From contig NZ_CP158367.1 of the NCBI RefSeq assembly GCF_040267685.1, positions 3,027,219-3,091,218 on the forward strand: a stretch of DNA of 64,000 nucleotides. The letters run 5' to 3'. Origin of the DNA: Proteinivorax tanatarense (GTDB taxonomy: Bacteria; Bacillota; Proteinivoracia; Proteinivoracales; Proteinivoracaceae). Positions 1 through 8,653 of this stretch are shown piece after piece (position 1 is the stretch's first letter; every line of letters begins with the position of its first letter). The translations under genes were made by a program, and so were the position numbers. The notes under the pieces are model-generated. The model did no database searches. It worked only from the letters and a program-made list of their open reading frames with translations, and was not told where the DNA came from.

Positions 1-952
1 TGGAAATAAAGTTCCCCATAGAATAAACTACTAAAGTTTCATGCTCTCCATCTGTTGATTCATACCATTGAATTGGTTGTACCACATGTGGATGACTGCC
101 AAAAATAATATCTACACCGCTATCAGCTAACGACTGTGAGATCTTTTGTTGATAAGAGTTAGGTTCTCTATGATATTCACTACCCCAGTGCATGTAAAAA
201 ATTATAACTTCTGCACCTTCCTCTTCCATCTTCTCAACTCTCTGCACCATTGTTTTAAGATCTTCATCTAAATTTTGATAGCTAAAACTATCTATAAGGG
301 GCTCTACAGTGTGTGGTATTGTTATTCCGTTTATCGTCCGATGTCCATTAACTATAGGTGTTTCATATGTGTAAGCAGAAACACCTACTTTAATTCCATC
401 TACGTCGAAAATCTCATAACTCTTTTCCTCTTTGCTCCTTCTAGTCCCGATAGAAGCTAACCCTTTTTTCTCCAAAACATCTAGTGTTCGTAACATACCA
501 GACTTGCCGGTGTCATAGGTATGATTATTTGACGTCGATATTCCATGAAAACCCGCTTTAAAAAGCCCTTCTGCCAGTTCATCTGGGGCATTAAAAAGAG
601 GAAATCCAGAATAACCCCTTTCGTGTCCTGCCAGAGTTGTTTCTAAATTTGCCAACGCTAAATCCGAGTCTTGGATATGAGGTTTAATATATTTAAAATT
701 GTTGTTAAAATCATATTCTCCAGTACCTTGATCATATTGGGCGTTAATTTGAGGTTGATGTGCCATTACATCCCCAACAGCACTTATCTGTATCGTAACT
801 GGTTCTGGCAGCTCAGGTTTATTATCATCTTTATTTTCTACAGTTTTTTCTTCTTTATCTTCCTTTGGTTCATCTACATTTACATCAGTAGTGCATGCGG
901 ATAACAAGAAAACGCATATAACTACAAATGTTATATTTAGTATTTTTTTCAC
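1..952 (-). CDS. CapA-family lipoprotein, 3' end outside window
   Basis: Partial gene reading leftward off the edge. It starts at a GTG preceded by AGGAGGT about ten bases upstream. Translation gives a signal peptide with lipobox LSAC (lipidated Cys20), an acidic lysine-rich linker, then a CapA/PgsA-like metallophosphatase-fold domain: SAVGDVMAH near residue 60, SNNHTYDTG, MHWGSEYH and GSHPHVVQP motifs are visible. Members of this family (PF09587) are calcineurin-like surface proteins linked to poly-gamma-glutamate synthesis, but many, like this orphan copy, sit outside capsule operons, so substrate and role are unknown. No other capsule genes are present here. The family assignment is secure, the function is not. 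Confidence 0.85.
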   Translation of the reverse strand, partial: MKKILNITFVVICVFLLSACTTDVNVDEPKEDKEEKTVENKDDNKPELPEPVTIQISAVGDVMAHQPQINAQYDQGTGEYDFNNNFKYIKPHIQDSDLALANLETTLAGHERGYSGFPLFNAPDELAEGLFKAGFHGISTSNNHTYDTGKSGMLRTLDVLEKKGLASIGTRRSKEEKSYEIFDVDGIKVGVSAYTYETPIVNGHRTINGITIPHTVEPLIDSFSYQNLDEDLKTMVQRVEKMEEEGAEVIIFYMHWGSEYHREPNSYQQKISQSLADSGVDIIFGSHPHVVQPIQWYESTDGEHETLVVYSMGNFIS

Positions 953-1164
953 TTCAACGTCTACCTCCTACACTTTTTTTTTAAAGACGGTTCAAAAACT
1001 CCAGACTTTCTTAATTCGGAAATCATTTTGCTATTACCTATATTATCTTTATTATAGCATTTATACATAAAAAATGGCTTAGCTTTCTTATTTCTTTATA
1101 AAGTTGGGTTTTTTATATATAATATTAAGTAAGCTACTAACAAATAAAAGGAGTGCCAAAATTT

Positions 1165-1437
1165 ATGACTTATAATTTAAAAGATTTAAAGGAAAAACAC
1201 AGAAAAAATAAAGATACTATAAGCTTAACACTACACAATAATAAAGAAGTAAAGTGTGATGTTTTGTCAATTTTTACTGTAAAAAATAAAGAGTACATAG
1301 CTGTTTTACCAAAGAAGTCTGAAACCGTCTTACTCTATCGCTACAACGAAAGAAATTACAGCCCTGTTTTAACTAATATCGAGGATAGCAGAGAGTATGC
1401 CTTGGTTTCTCACAGGTTTATGAAACTTAATCAATAA
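1165..1437 (+). CDS. DUF1292 family small protein
   Basis: A 90-residue basic protein. The start is placed at the ATG at 1165 because AAGGAG ends about 11 bases upstream; an in-frame GTG at 1153 overlaps that ribosome binding site and is unlikely. The second half follows the DUF1292 (YrzB-like) pattern: a segment ending in KEYIAVLP, then a stretch ending in a short aromatic strand (VLLYRYNE) and an acidic NIEDSREYALVSHRFMKL tail. DUF1292 proteins are small cytosolic Firmicutes proteins of unknown function. The gene stands alone, converging on the fbp operon across a shared terminator. A TATAAT at 1118-1123 could be its -10 box, though no good -35 is seen. Confidence 0.7.
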   Translation: MTYNLKDLKEKHRKNKDTISLTLHNNKEVKCDVLSIFTVKNKEYIAVLPKKSETVLLYRYNERNYSPVLTNIEDSREYALVSHRFMKLNQ

Positions 1438-1466
1438 CATGTTATTACAGTCAGCAAATTTGCGAT

Positions 1467-1509
1467 AAAAAAAGTGTGAGCACCTATCATGGTGACCCAC
1501 ACTTTTTTT
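1467..1509. terminator. Bidirectional rho-independent terminator
   Basis: Twelve-base perfect arms (seven A then GTGTG, and CACAC then seven T) enclose an inner CACC/GGTG stem. A and T runs on both sides let it serve both the DUF1292 gene and the converging fbpC gene, whose stop codon follows directly. Confidence 0.9.
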
Positions 1510-1510
1510 A

Positions 1511-2557
1511 TTATACCACAGCCACAAAATCTGGCAGAACTCGAAAGCGAACTATATCTCCATCATTAACTATTTCATCTGGATGAAAGTGCATCAGTAG
1601 ACTTTGTTTTGTGCCATTACCTAAATCAACTTCAATTTTCGCATCAATATTTTGTCCTGTATAAATAGTATCTAACACCCTTCCTTCAAATGGTCCGTTT
1701 TCATCTTTTTTTATACTCCCAGGGCGTATAGATACATAGACCTGCTCTTTTGCTTTTATATTAGGAGTATTCCTACAAGGAATGGTTCCAAAGCTTGTAG
1801 CCACACAAGCTTCACCTTCAACCACAACACCCTTTAAAATGTTAGTTTCACCCACAAAATTTGCTACAAACTTGTTTGCAGGGTTTTGATAAATTTCCCG
1901 TGGAGTACCATTTTGTTGAATAACTCCATCCTTTATGACCACAATTCTATCAGAAATTGCAAGAGCATCTTTTTGATCATGAGATACCAGCACTGCGGTG
2001 GCCCCAGCTTCTTTAATTATTCGCTTTACTTCCAAGCGCATCTGTACTCTCAAATCAGCATCTAAAGAACTAAAAGGCTCATCTAATAAAACCACAACTG
2101 GCCTACGAGCCAATGCTCTTGCAAGAGCAACCCTTTGCTGTTGACCTCCTGAAAGCTCATGGGGGTATCTTTTTGCAAGTTCTGATAACCCCACAAGTTC
2201 CAATACTTCCTTAACTCTTTTGGTTCGATCTTTACTTTTGTAACCAAACCCAACATTATTAAAAACATCTAAGTGAGGAAAAAGGGCAAAATCCTGAAAT
2301 ACCATCCCTACACCCCTGTTTTCAGGGGGGACCCACTTGGACTTATCGCTAACAAGGTTTTCAGCTAGTGATATACTACCACTGTCTGTTCTTTCAAATC
2401 CTGCTATTAATCTCAGAGTAGTAGATTTACCACAACCGCTAGGTCCTAATAAAGTTATGATATCACCCTGTTTTACTGACAAGTTGATATCATTAACAGC
2501 TGGTTTGTTGGTTCCAAGATAAGTTTTTGACACTGATTTCAATTGTATAGCATTCAT
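1511..2557 (-). CDS. fbpC: Iron(III) ABC transporter ATPase
   Basis: A 348-residue ATP-binding subunit of the spermidine/putrescine-iron (FbpC/PotA-like) class that powers import. Walker A GPSGCGKST lies near residue 40, the Q-loop in VFQDFALFPH, the signature LSGGQQQR near 137, Walker B VVLLDEP near 155 and the H-loop in VLVSHDQKDA. The last 100 residues form a TOBE domain, as usual for this class. It is the last gene of a three-gene operon, 12 bases after the permease gene. Iron as substrate is inferred from the partner binding protein and the Fur-like operators upstream of fbpA; a thiamine or other oxyanion/metal ligand is less likely. Confidence 0.9.
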   Translation of the reverse strand: MNAIQLKSVSKTYLGTNKPAVNDINLSVKQGDIITLLGPSGCGKSTTLRLIAGFERTDSGSISLAENLVSDKSKWVPPENRGVGMVFQDFALFPHLDVFNNVGFGYKSKDRTKRVKEVLELVGLSELAKRYPHELSGGQQQRVALARALARRPVVVLLDEPFSSLDADLRVQMRLEVKRIIKEAGATAVLVSHDQKDALAISDRIVVIKDGVIQQNGTPREIYQNPANKFVANFVGETNILKGVVVEGEACVATSFGTIPCRNTPNIKAKEQVYVSIRPGSIKKDENGPFEGRVLDTIYTGQNIDAKIEVDLGNGTKQSLLMHFHPDEIVNDGDIVRFRVLPDFVAVV

Positions 2558-2569
2558 TTTATCACCATC

Positions 2570-4216
2570 CTAGTATTTGCTTAACATCCACCTAAGTGGT
2601 ATTAATGAAACAGCTATTATTATAAGAGCAGCTGGAGCTGCCATATGATATATAGCTTCCGTTGCCTCTATCCACACCCGAACAGATAGTGTGTCAAATC
2701 CAGGTGGTCTTAAAGCTAAAGTTGCAGGCAGCTCTTTTAAGGACGATACAAACACCAGAGCACCTCCGGCTAAAATCCCAGGTAAGATTTGTGGAATAAT
2801 AACCTTAAATAACACTTGCCATGATGGAAGCCCAAGACTCCTGGCTGATTCATCCATCTTAGGAGAAACCAAGCTTAGGCTAGACTCACCTGATTGCATA
2901 GCTTGTGGCATAAAGCGTATTATATAAGCAATTGCAACTGCCATATAGGTATTGTACAACCAAGGTATATGCTGGCTAAACACAAAAATAAGTCCCAAAG
3001 CCACTATAACACCAGGCAAAGCATAGCCAGAGTAACTAAGTTTATCAATCACAGTTGTTATAATTGAAGGGTATCTAGATTTTAAGTAAATAATTGGAAC
3101 TGAAAGGATCATGCTCACCAATGCTGCTATAGATGAAACTTTCAAGGAATTTAAAGCAAACCCCCAAAATCTATAATCTAGCGCTCCCTCAGCTATGCCC
3201 AGCCTTGCCCAGTATAATAATACCGCGATAGGTAATACCACAGACATTATAAATATCAAACTTGTCAATATAAGTGCCGGCCACTTGAACTTACCTAAAG
3301 GCAAAATATCAGGTTTCTTATGGGAGTTAGCTGATTGGTAATATTTTCTCTTTTTCTTTCCTTTTGACTCTAACCACAGTATAGCAACTGTTAACCCAAT
3401 TAACATTACGCTAAGCACAGTAGCTGAAACATTATCAAAGCCTCCAATTTGATAATATATTGCAGCGGTAAAAGTGTTATAGCGAAGCATTGCTATTGCC
3501 CCAAAATCTGATAATACATAAAGGGCAATCAGTATTGCTCCTGCACCGATAGCGGGGCGCAAAAAAGGAAGGTTTACCTTCCAAAAAATTTCAGCTGTAT
3601 TCATCCCTAACGATCTTGCGGCATCTTCAAAGTTTCTGTTCATTTTTTTTAGTGATGAACTGGTTATTAAAAAAACATAAGGATACGTAAACATCGTCAA
3701 CACAAACACTACACCCCAAAAAGAATAAATATCAAATGGAGACTGTCCTAATACATCCCTAAACCAGCCTGCCGGCCCAAAAATAGAAATGTACGCAACA
3801 GCACCGACATAAGGTGGTATCACAAGAGGCAAAGCTAATATCCACCTCCACATCTTTCTACCAGGCAAATCACAACGTTGGACCAGCCAAGCTAGTATAA
3901 CCCCTATCGTTACTGCCATAAATGTGACTACAAATGTAAGACTTAATGTGTTCCATAAAAGGCCTGGCACCCGATCATCTAAAAGTCTTAACCACCTATC
4001 AGCCCCTGCAAACAACGAGTTTATCACTACATAAATTATAGGAAAGGCCATAACAATCGAGATACCTAACCCTAAAACCAAAAGCACCCAACCAGGACTT
4101 TCTCCATACCAAATATTAGTCCATATCCTTTGAAGAAAAAGCTTAAAGGCTCGAAGGAAACTTCGAACCTTTACATCTTCAACTAACTGGTGTATTTTTA
4201 GTCGTAAATTGTCCAT
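2570..4216 (-). CDS. fbpB: Iron(III) ABC transporter permease, fused two-domain
   Basis: A 548-residue inner-membrane permease containing two BPD_transp_1 modules in one chain, the typical FbpB/SfuB architecture with about 12 membrane segments. Each half carries an EAA loop that docks the ATPase: EDAARSLGMNTAEIFWKVNLP in the first half (near residue 200) and DESARSLGLPSWQVLFKVIIP in the second (near residue 460). A cytoplasmic lysine-rich linker (SKGKKKRKYYQ) separates the halves near residue 290. The gene is 10 bases downstream of fbpA and 12 upstream of fbpC, so the three are cotranscribed and form one transporter. Confidence 0.9.
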   Translation of the reverse strand: MDNLRLKIHQLVEDVKVRSFLRAFKLFLQRIWTNIWYGESPGWVLLVLGLGISIVMAFPIIYVVINSLFAGADRWLRLLDDRVPGLLWNTLSLTFVVTFMAVTIGVILAWLVQRCDLPGRKMWRWILALPLVIPPYVGAVAYISIFGPAGWFRDVLGQSPFDIYSFWGVVFVLTMFTYPYVFLITSSSLKKMNRNFEDAARSLGMNTAEIFWKVNLPFLRPAIGAGAILIALYVLSDFGAIAMLRYNTFTAAIYYQIGGFDNVSATVLSVMLIGLTVAILWLESKGKKKRKYYQSANSHKKPDILPLGKFKWPALILTSLIFIMSVVLPIAVLLYWARLGIAEGALDYRFWGFALNSLKVSSIAALVSMILSVPIIYLKSRYPSIITTVIDKLSYSGYALPGVIVALGLIFVFSQHIPWLYNTYMAVAIAYIIRFMPQAMQSGESSLSLVSPKMDESARSLGLPSWQVLFKVIIPQILPGILAGGALVFVSSLKELPATLALRPPGFDTLSVRVWIEATEAIYHMAAPAALIIIAVSLIPLRWMLSKY

Positions 4217-4226
4217 CTTATCTCTC

Positions 4227-5261
4227 CTATCTAATCTCTAAATCTAGACCAGATTTTTCTATCAACTCTCTTGTATCTTCCCAAACTTCACCTAGCTTAC
4301 CCAGAGGCATATCATGAGTTTTATAATCGTCTATTCTGGCAGCCTCATCAATGGCCTCAACTTCAGGGTTTATTGGAACTTCAAGTGAATTATAAGAAAA
4401 TTCTCTTTGATTTTCCGGTACCAAAATCCACTCTAAAAATTTCTTGGCATTCTCATCATTAGGTGCTCCATTTATCAAACCAACACCAGCCGCATTTACA
4501 ACTGCTCCCATTCCATCTGCACCCTGGTCAGGGTAAATTACTCCTACATTGTTATTTGATGGTTCTCTTAGCTGTTGATGAAAGTAGTAATTATTGACAA
4601 GGCCAAACTTAAACTCACCTGCTCCGACAGCTCTTCTAATATCCCCATGACCTTGCATTATCCCACCAGCATTTTTCTTCACCTTTTCAATCCATACAGA
4701 TGTCTTTTCATCGCCCCACTCATTTCTAAGCGCAGAAATATGGCCAATCATACCTCCGTTACCGCCACGAGTAATTGCAAATTGACCTTCGTATTTAGCT
4801 TCTGTTAACTCCCAAATACTTTTGGGTAAATCTTCTTCTAATACAAGATCTTTATTATACATTAACACCCGTGTACGAGCTGAAAGGGCAAACCAAGAAT
4901 CATCCACTGCTCTATACATTTCATCAATAGAATCAAGTCCTTTAGGCTGATGACTTTGTAAATACCCTTCTAACCTAAGATGTTCTAAAGCTCCTACATC
5001 ATTAGATATAAAAATATCGGCGTGAGCATTATCGCCTTCCTCTTTTATTCTATTTACAGCGGCATTACCAGCATGTAAGCTTTTTACCTTAATCCCAGTA
5101 TCTTCTTCAAACTTATTTAATAAATCATCTACGAACCTTTCATTCCTAGCTGAATAAACAACTAATTCATTACCATCTTCGCTACTACACCCTGTTAATA
5201 AAAAAGAACCTAACACTAAAGCTACTACTAGAGTTACTGTAATTTTTGTCTTTGTTTTCAT
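4227..5261 (-). CDS. fbpA: Iron(III)-binding lipoprotein
   Basis: A 344-residue extracellular solute-binding protein, the first gene of the fbp operon. A signal peptide with lipobox LLTGC (lipidated Cys25) anchors it outside the membrane. The mature part starts LVVYSARNERFVDDLLNKFE, the usual opening of the ferric-binding family, and carries NNYYFHQQL near residue 215. The paired tyrosines match those that coordinate Fe3+ in FbpA/FutA proteins. It delivers iron to the FbpB-FbpC permease. Upstream are a sigma-A-like promoter and two Fur-box-like dyads, consistent with iron repression. Confidence 0.88.
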   Translation of the reverse strand: MKTKTKITVTLVVALVLGSFLLTGCSSEDGNELVVYSARNERFVDDLLNKFEEDTGIKVKSLHAGNAAVNRIKEEGDNAHADIFISNDVGALEHLRLEGYLQSHQPKGLDSIDEMYRAVDDSWFALSARTRVLMYNKDLVLEEDLPKSIWELTEAKYEGQFAITRGGNGGMIGHISALRNEWGDEKTSVWIEKVKKNAGGIMQGHGDIRRAVGAGEFKFGLVNNYYFHQQLREPSNNNVGVIYPDQGADGMGAVVNAAGVGLINGAPNDENAKKFLEWILVPENQREFSYNSLEVPINPEVEAIDEAARIDDYKTHDMPLGKLGEVWEDTRELIEKSGLDLEIR

Positions 5262-5304
5262 TAAATCCTCTCCTAGCTAATATTAAAGTTAAGTACGTTA
5301 TTAC

Positions 5305-5319
5305 TGAAAATCTTTCTCA
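5305..5319. promoter_or_regulatory. Candidate Fur box, leader of fbpA
   Basis: On the minus strand the sequence is TGAGAAAGATTTTCA, a 7-1-7 dyad resembling the Bacillus Fur consensus TGATAATNATTATCA. It lies about 45 bases before the fbpA start codon, inside the predicted leader. Confidence 0.55.
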
Positions 5320-5366
5320 AACTACTGTATAAAAAAATACTTATATTAAATTATTATTAGATTAAG

Positions 5367-5381
5367 CGAGAATATTTCTCA
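5367..5381. promoter_or_regulatory. Candidate Fur box over fbpA transcription start
   Basis: On the minus strand the sequence is TGAGAAATATTCTCG, a 7-1-7 dyad like the Fur consensus. It lies 9 to 23 bases downstream of the predicted -10 box, covering the expected start of transcription, a position where repressor binding would block initiation. Confidence 0.6.
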
Positions 5382-5389
5382 CTTGGTTT

Positions 5390-5418
5390 ATTATAATATA
5401 ACCTTCCCACAAGCTCAA
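5390..5418 (-). promoter_or_regulatory. Sigma-A-like promoter of fbpABC
   Basis: TTGAGC (5413-5418) and a perfect TATAAT (5390-5395) are separated by 17 bases on the minus strand, oriented toward fbpA. The untranslated leader would be about 120 bases and contains both Fur-like dyads. Confidence 0.6.
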
Positions 5419-5544
5419 CATCTAAATATTATGTATATCTCTTTATATCTCTATCTACTTCTTATTTATATAGATATCCTCTTTGTTTACGCAGTTCTAT
5501 ATAATTTATATGGTAATAGTAGGGAATAGGTTTTGTTAATAATA

Positions 5545-5589
5545 ACAAAAAGGATGCCAAAGTGTTTGCTTTGTTGGCATCCTTTTGTT
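5545..5589 (-). terminator. Terminator of the 105-aa membrane protein gene
   Basis: A 16-base inverted repeat (ACAAAAAGGATGCCAA against its complement, with one A-G wobble region) with T-rich flanks directly follows the stop codon at 5593 on the minus strand. Confidence 0.85.
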
Positions 5590-5592
5590 TTA

Positions 5593-5910
5593 TTACTTGT
5601 TTATAAGGTTATGAGGCAATCTTTCTTCAGGGGTCATAGCTTCATAAAAGACAAAAATAGCTGTTACTATCCTCATTATGTTACGAAGTAAAGGTACCCA
5701 TGATACAAATGCAGTGATTATCCCAAAAATATTCCCTCTTGTCAAACCACTAACCTCTTTTGATAAAAACAGTGATATCACGTGTAACCCTAAAAGCGCA
5801 AGCACTGGAATCCAGAAGAATCCAAAGGCTATTGGCTCCCCTAGTAACGAAAGGCCTATAAGCAACTCAAGTACACCTATAACCCATTTAGAAATTCTTG
5901 ATTTTGACAC
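5593..5910 (-). CDS. Small membrane protein, paralogue of 13517-13843
   Basis: A 105-residue hydrophobic protein with three predicted membrane segments and short charged ends. It starts at GTG with GGAGG upstream. I do not recognise a named family, but it is clearly homologous over its length to the 108-residue protein encoded at 13517-13843: both start MS-x-x-RI-x-KWV-x-G-x-LE, share a central LHV/LHI segment, and share GIITAFVSWVP / GIVTSLVAWIP before the last helix. The two copies flank the peptidase region. Monocistronic, with its own terminator. Function unknown. Confidence 0.65.
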   Translation of the reverse strand: MSKSRISKWVIGVLELLIGLSLLGEPIAFGFFWIPVLALLGLHVISLFLSKEVSGLTRGNIFGIITAFVSWVPLLRNIMRIVTAIFVFYEAMTPEERLPHNLINK

Positions 5911-6024
5911 TGAATAACCTCCTTTTATTTAACTTCTTGTAACCCTATTGTAACATTAATAAGGCTAAAATTCACTGGTTTTGGCAAAATATTTATAATA
6001 TTAAGATATGTATATTCCCAACAT

Positions 6025-6074
6025 ACTAAAAAGTTCTAAACCTATATCATTTTATAGATTTAGAACTTTTTAGT
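6025..6074 (-). terminator. Terminator after the dehydrogenase-like gene
   Basis: Sixteen-base perfect arms (ACTAAAAAGTTCTAAA and complement) with an inner TATA stem lie just downstream of the gene ending at 6097. A and T runs make it usable in either direction. Confidence 0.75.
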
Positions 6075-6096
6075 ATTACTTTTTTTATTGTCAACT

Positions 6097-6984
6097 TTAA
6101 TAACTCTTTAAATTATCTAGCACCTTCAAGGATAATCTTCTTTTTGCTTGTTCGGTCCAACCAACTACTTTATCAGTATATATAACTTTATTAAGTTTCT
6201 TTAGCTCATTATAGTGCTTTCCCATAGCTGCTTTATCAAAAATAGCATAGTTGCCCTCTTTATCTATCCAGTTCATAAACTCTTCTACATCAAAGGTGGG
6301 CTCTAAAGAGGTATTTACTATAACCTTATTGTTATTTATCTTTTTTAACATAAATTTATCTAGCACTATAGTATTTCGTGGAAGGTGAGTAGAGATAATA
6401 TCCACTTTTTCCAAAAGAGATTCTAAGTCCAGATATTGGACCCCTATATCTTCCACATCTTTTTTTCTACTTCTACTGTAATAGTATACGTTCATCCCAA
6501 AACTTTGAGCTTTTTCGGCCAACATTTTACCTAAAGTACCCATCCCTATTATACCAAGGTTCTGATCGGTAAGTTCTGTTTCCTCTTGTTTCCATTGATA
6601 TTCTCCGTTGCCCTGAAACAACCTAATTAGCTCGCTAATAATAAACTCTATAACACCTTCATCACCATAATCCCGAACTCCTAAAACTTTAATTCCGTAC
6701 TTTTTAGCTTCTTTAACGTCAACATTTGCACTATTTTCATCAATTAAGCTACAGCACATTCCAATATATTTTATATTAGGACATTTTGCTAAGACTTCTT
6801 TGTCAATAGGTGTGTTCCACGACACTAACACTGCATCGGCATCACCAATTCTAGAAATAATTTCATTATTTGATTTTGGATAATCTTGATAAGTAACTAC
6901 CTTTTTTGCAAGAAAACCTAACTCCTCCACCACTTCATCTACTAATCCTGTATTATCTATTGCTACTATTTTATTAAACTTCAT
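6097..6984 (-). CDS. D-2-hydroxyacid dehydrogenase homologue lacking catalytic triad
   Basis: A 295-residue protein with the NAD-binding fold of the D-isomer 2-hydroxyacid dehydrogenases: GIIGMGTLGK dinucleotide motif mid-protein and the family segment STHLPRNT. The ATG at 6984 is chosen because GGAGGG lies 5 to 6 bases upstream; this start overlaps the end of the RocB-like gene by 11 bases, implying translational coupling. Odd: the usual NTARG catalytic Arg motif reads NTSLEP, the region that should hold the Glu (DVFEPEP) reads FDKAAMGKH, and the PHIA His motif reads TDKVVGW. The cofactor fold is kept but classical hydride-transfer chemistry is doubtful. Substrate unknown. Confidence 0.75.
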   Translation of the reverse strand: MKFNKIVAIDNTGLVDEVVEELGFLAKKVVTYQDYPKSNNEIISRIGDADAVLVSWNTPIDKEVLAKCPNIKYIGMCCSLIDENSANVDVKEAKKYGIKVLGVRDYGDEGVIEFIISELIRLFQGNGEYQWKQEETELTDQNLGIIGMGTLGKMLAEKAQSFGMNVYYYSRSRKKDVEDIGVQYLDLESLLEKVDIISTHLPRNTIVLDKFMLKKINNNKVIVNTSLEPTFDVEEFMNWIDKEGNYAIFDKAAMGKHYNELKKLNKVIYTDKVVGWTEQAKRRLSLKVLDNLKSY

Positions 6985-8632
6985 CTTTTCCCTCCAACAG
7001 TTCATTTATTAATTCAAATATTATTGTAGGAATTCGCTCAAAAACGTCAGGTCCATACACCCTCTCAGTAGTTTTATGCAAATCCTTTCCCCATGGCCCT
7101 ATATTAACAACCTGCATATTATGTTTTTTTAACTTATCAAAGGGTATTTTATATACATTATCCCACCCAGGACTATTTTGTTTTATTGCATTTACATCTT
7201 TATCTTGACCAATAAATCCACAGTAACTGAGATCTGAAATGCCCATAAAATATTGATTTGATTGATATTGGATAGGGTAAAACTTTGAACAAATTCTATT
7301 TAGCCTTTCTTCTAAATCAAACTTCTGGCCCCCCTTTAACAGCTGGTTATTTATATGTGGATAGAAAGGTCCAGAAAGCGCTATTATAATTAAAGGATCA
7401 CTTATGCTAATACTTTCAACAGTAAACTCTATCAATTTAACAGCAACCTCAGGCAAGGTAATTTTTTTGCTATGGAAATCCTCTTTAGCTTCTTCTAATT
7501 TTTCTTTATACGCTTTTTCAAACTTATCGCCATTTTCTTCTACAGCAAGCTTATAAGCTTCAGAGAAACTAAGAACCTCTGGTTCGTAATCTAGAGGTTC
7601 AAATTTTTCATTGTTCATTCGACAATACTGCCTATATGACAGCTCAATATCACTAATTGTTTGATCCATCGCCTCTGTACAGAAGTTACTTAAGTCATTT
7701 AAAATATCTGTAGGTTGCTTAGTAAAGGTTAACCAATTAAAAAAACCTACTGCCGCCTCTGGTATAGAAGCATCATAAACCTTTTTCCTATCTTTCAAAT
7801 GCACCCAAATTGGTGGCGGTGTTGCATCTCTATGGTAAACATCACACATTTTTGGATTTAGCTCAGTTTTCCTTTGTATATTTGCCAAAATCATTGATGG
7901 GCTTACCCCGGCATAAGGATCACCGATATGACTTTTAACTCCTTTTATATAAACTATAGGCATGATTTTGCCTACAGATCCTTCGAACATAATTGCTTTA
8001 TCTTTCACATTATTAAAGTATGGTTCTGAGTTTATCGCCAATATATAGTCTAGTTGGTGCTTATTGCTTAACTCATCCATCAACGAAATAGCTGATATCA
8101 TACCTTTTGATATTGTTTCTTCATCGGGAACAGAAATAAATAATATATTTCCATTAAAATTTCTTAATTCGGAAAACTTATCTACAACCCCCATTTGCAG
8201 TGCAACGCCTGCTTTCATATCTGCCGTTCCTCTACCAAAAATCCAGTGGTCATTTTCAAAATCTTGAATTAAGCTCTTACTTTTTCTTTTTTTCTCCTTT
8301 AGCTTTTCTTTAAGTTCATCAGGCCTAAAAGCTACATCCCGAAATTTTCCGAACTCTTCTATTCCAATAGCATCATGGTGGTTAATAAGTACAACTGTTT
8401 TTTTACTCTGTCCCTTTACCAAGGCCCAAACTACTTCACGACGCAAGGCATCATCGGGCAAGGGGAAAGTACCCACATGCTCTGAATGTTCTTTAAAATA
8501 ATTTCTTTGCTTAAACCAGTTTAAAATTAAATCCTCAATAATAGGTTCATATATTGAATTTGTGTCACTTCTTACAGAAACTAACTTATAAAATAGTGAT
8601 GCAATTGTTTGCTGTTCTTTTTTACTAAACAA
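6974..8632 (-). CDS. RocB-like M20 family metallohydrolase
   Basis: A 552-residue cytosolic M20 peptidase-fold protein of the long RocB (arginine utilisation) type. It starts at TTG with AAAGGAG upstream. Metal-site motifs are visible: INHHDAIG near residue 85, FGRGTADMKAG (bridging Asp) near 135, SVPDEE (catalytic Glu) near 170, and VKSHIGDP in the dimerisation domain. RocB proteins are tied to amino acid or peptide catabolism but their reaction is not established. It overlaps the dehydrogenase-like gene downstream and follows a YdcZ-type transporter gene by 21 bases, suggesting an import-and-hydrolysis operon. Confidence 0.85.
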   Translation of the reverse strand: MFSKKEQQTIASLFYKLVSVRSDTNSIYEPIIEDLILNWFKQRNYFKEHSEHVGTFPLPDDALRREVVWALVKGQSKKTVVLINHHDAIGIEEFGKFRDVAFRPDELKEKLKEKKRKSKSLIQDFENDHWIFGRGTADMKAGVALQMGVVDKFSELRNFNGNILFISVPDEETISKGMISAISLMDELSNKHQLDYILAINSEPYFNNVKDKAIMFEGSVGKIMPIVYIKGVKSHIGDPYAGVSPSMILANIQRKTELNPKMCDVYHRDATPPPIWVHLKDRKKVYDASIPEAAVGFFNWLTFTKQPTDILNDLSNFCTEAMDQTISDIELSYRQYCRMNNEKFEPLDYEPEVLSFSEAYKLAVEENGDKFEKAYKEKLEEAKEDFHSKKITLPEVAVKLIEFTVESISISDPLIIIALSGPFYPHINNQLLKGGQKFDLEERLNRICSKFYPIQYQSNQYFMGISDLSYCGFIGQDKDVNAIKQNSPGWDNVYKIPFDKLKKHNMQVVNIGPWGKDLHKTTERVYGPDVFERIPTIIFELINELLEGKDEV

Positions 8633-8653
8633 TTAAACCACTCCTTTAGTCAT

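Noticed and set aside
1893..1906. Possible second Noc-binding site (ATTTCCCGTGGAGT)
   Set aside because: Three mismatches to the consensus and inside the fbpC coding sequence; likely chance.
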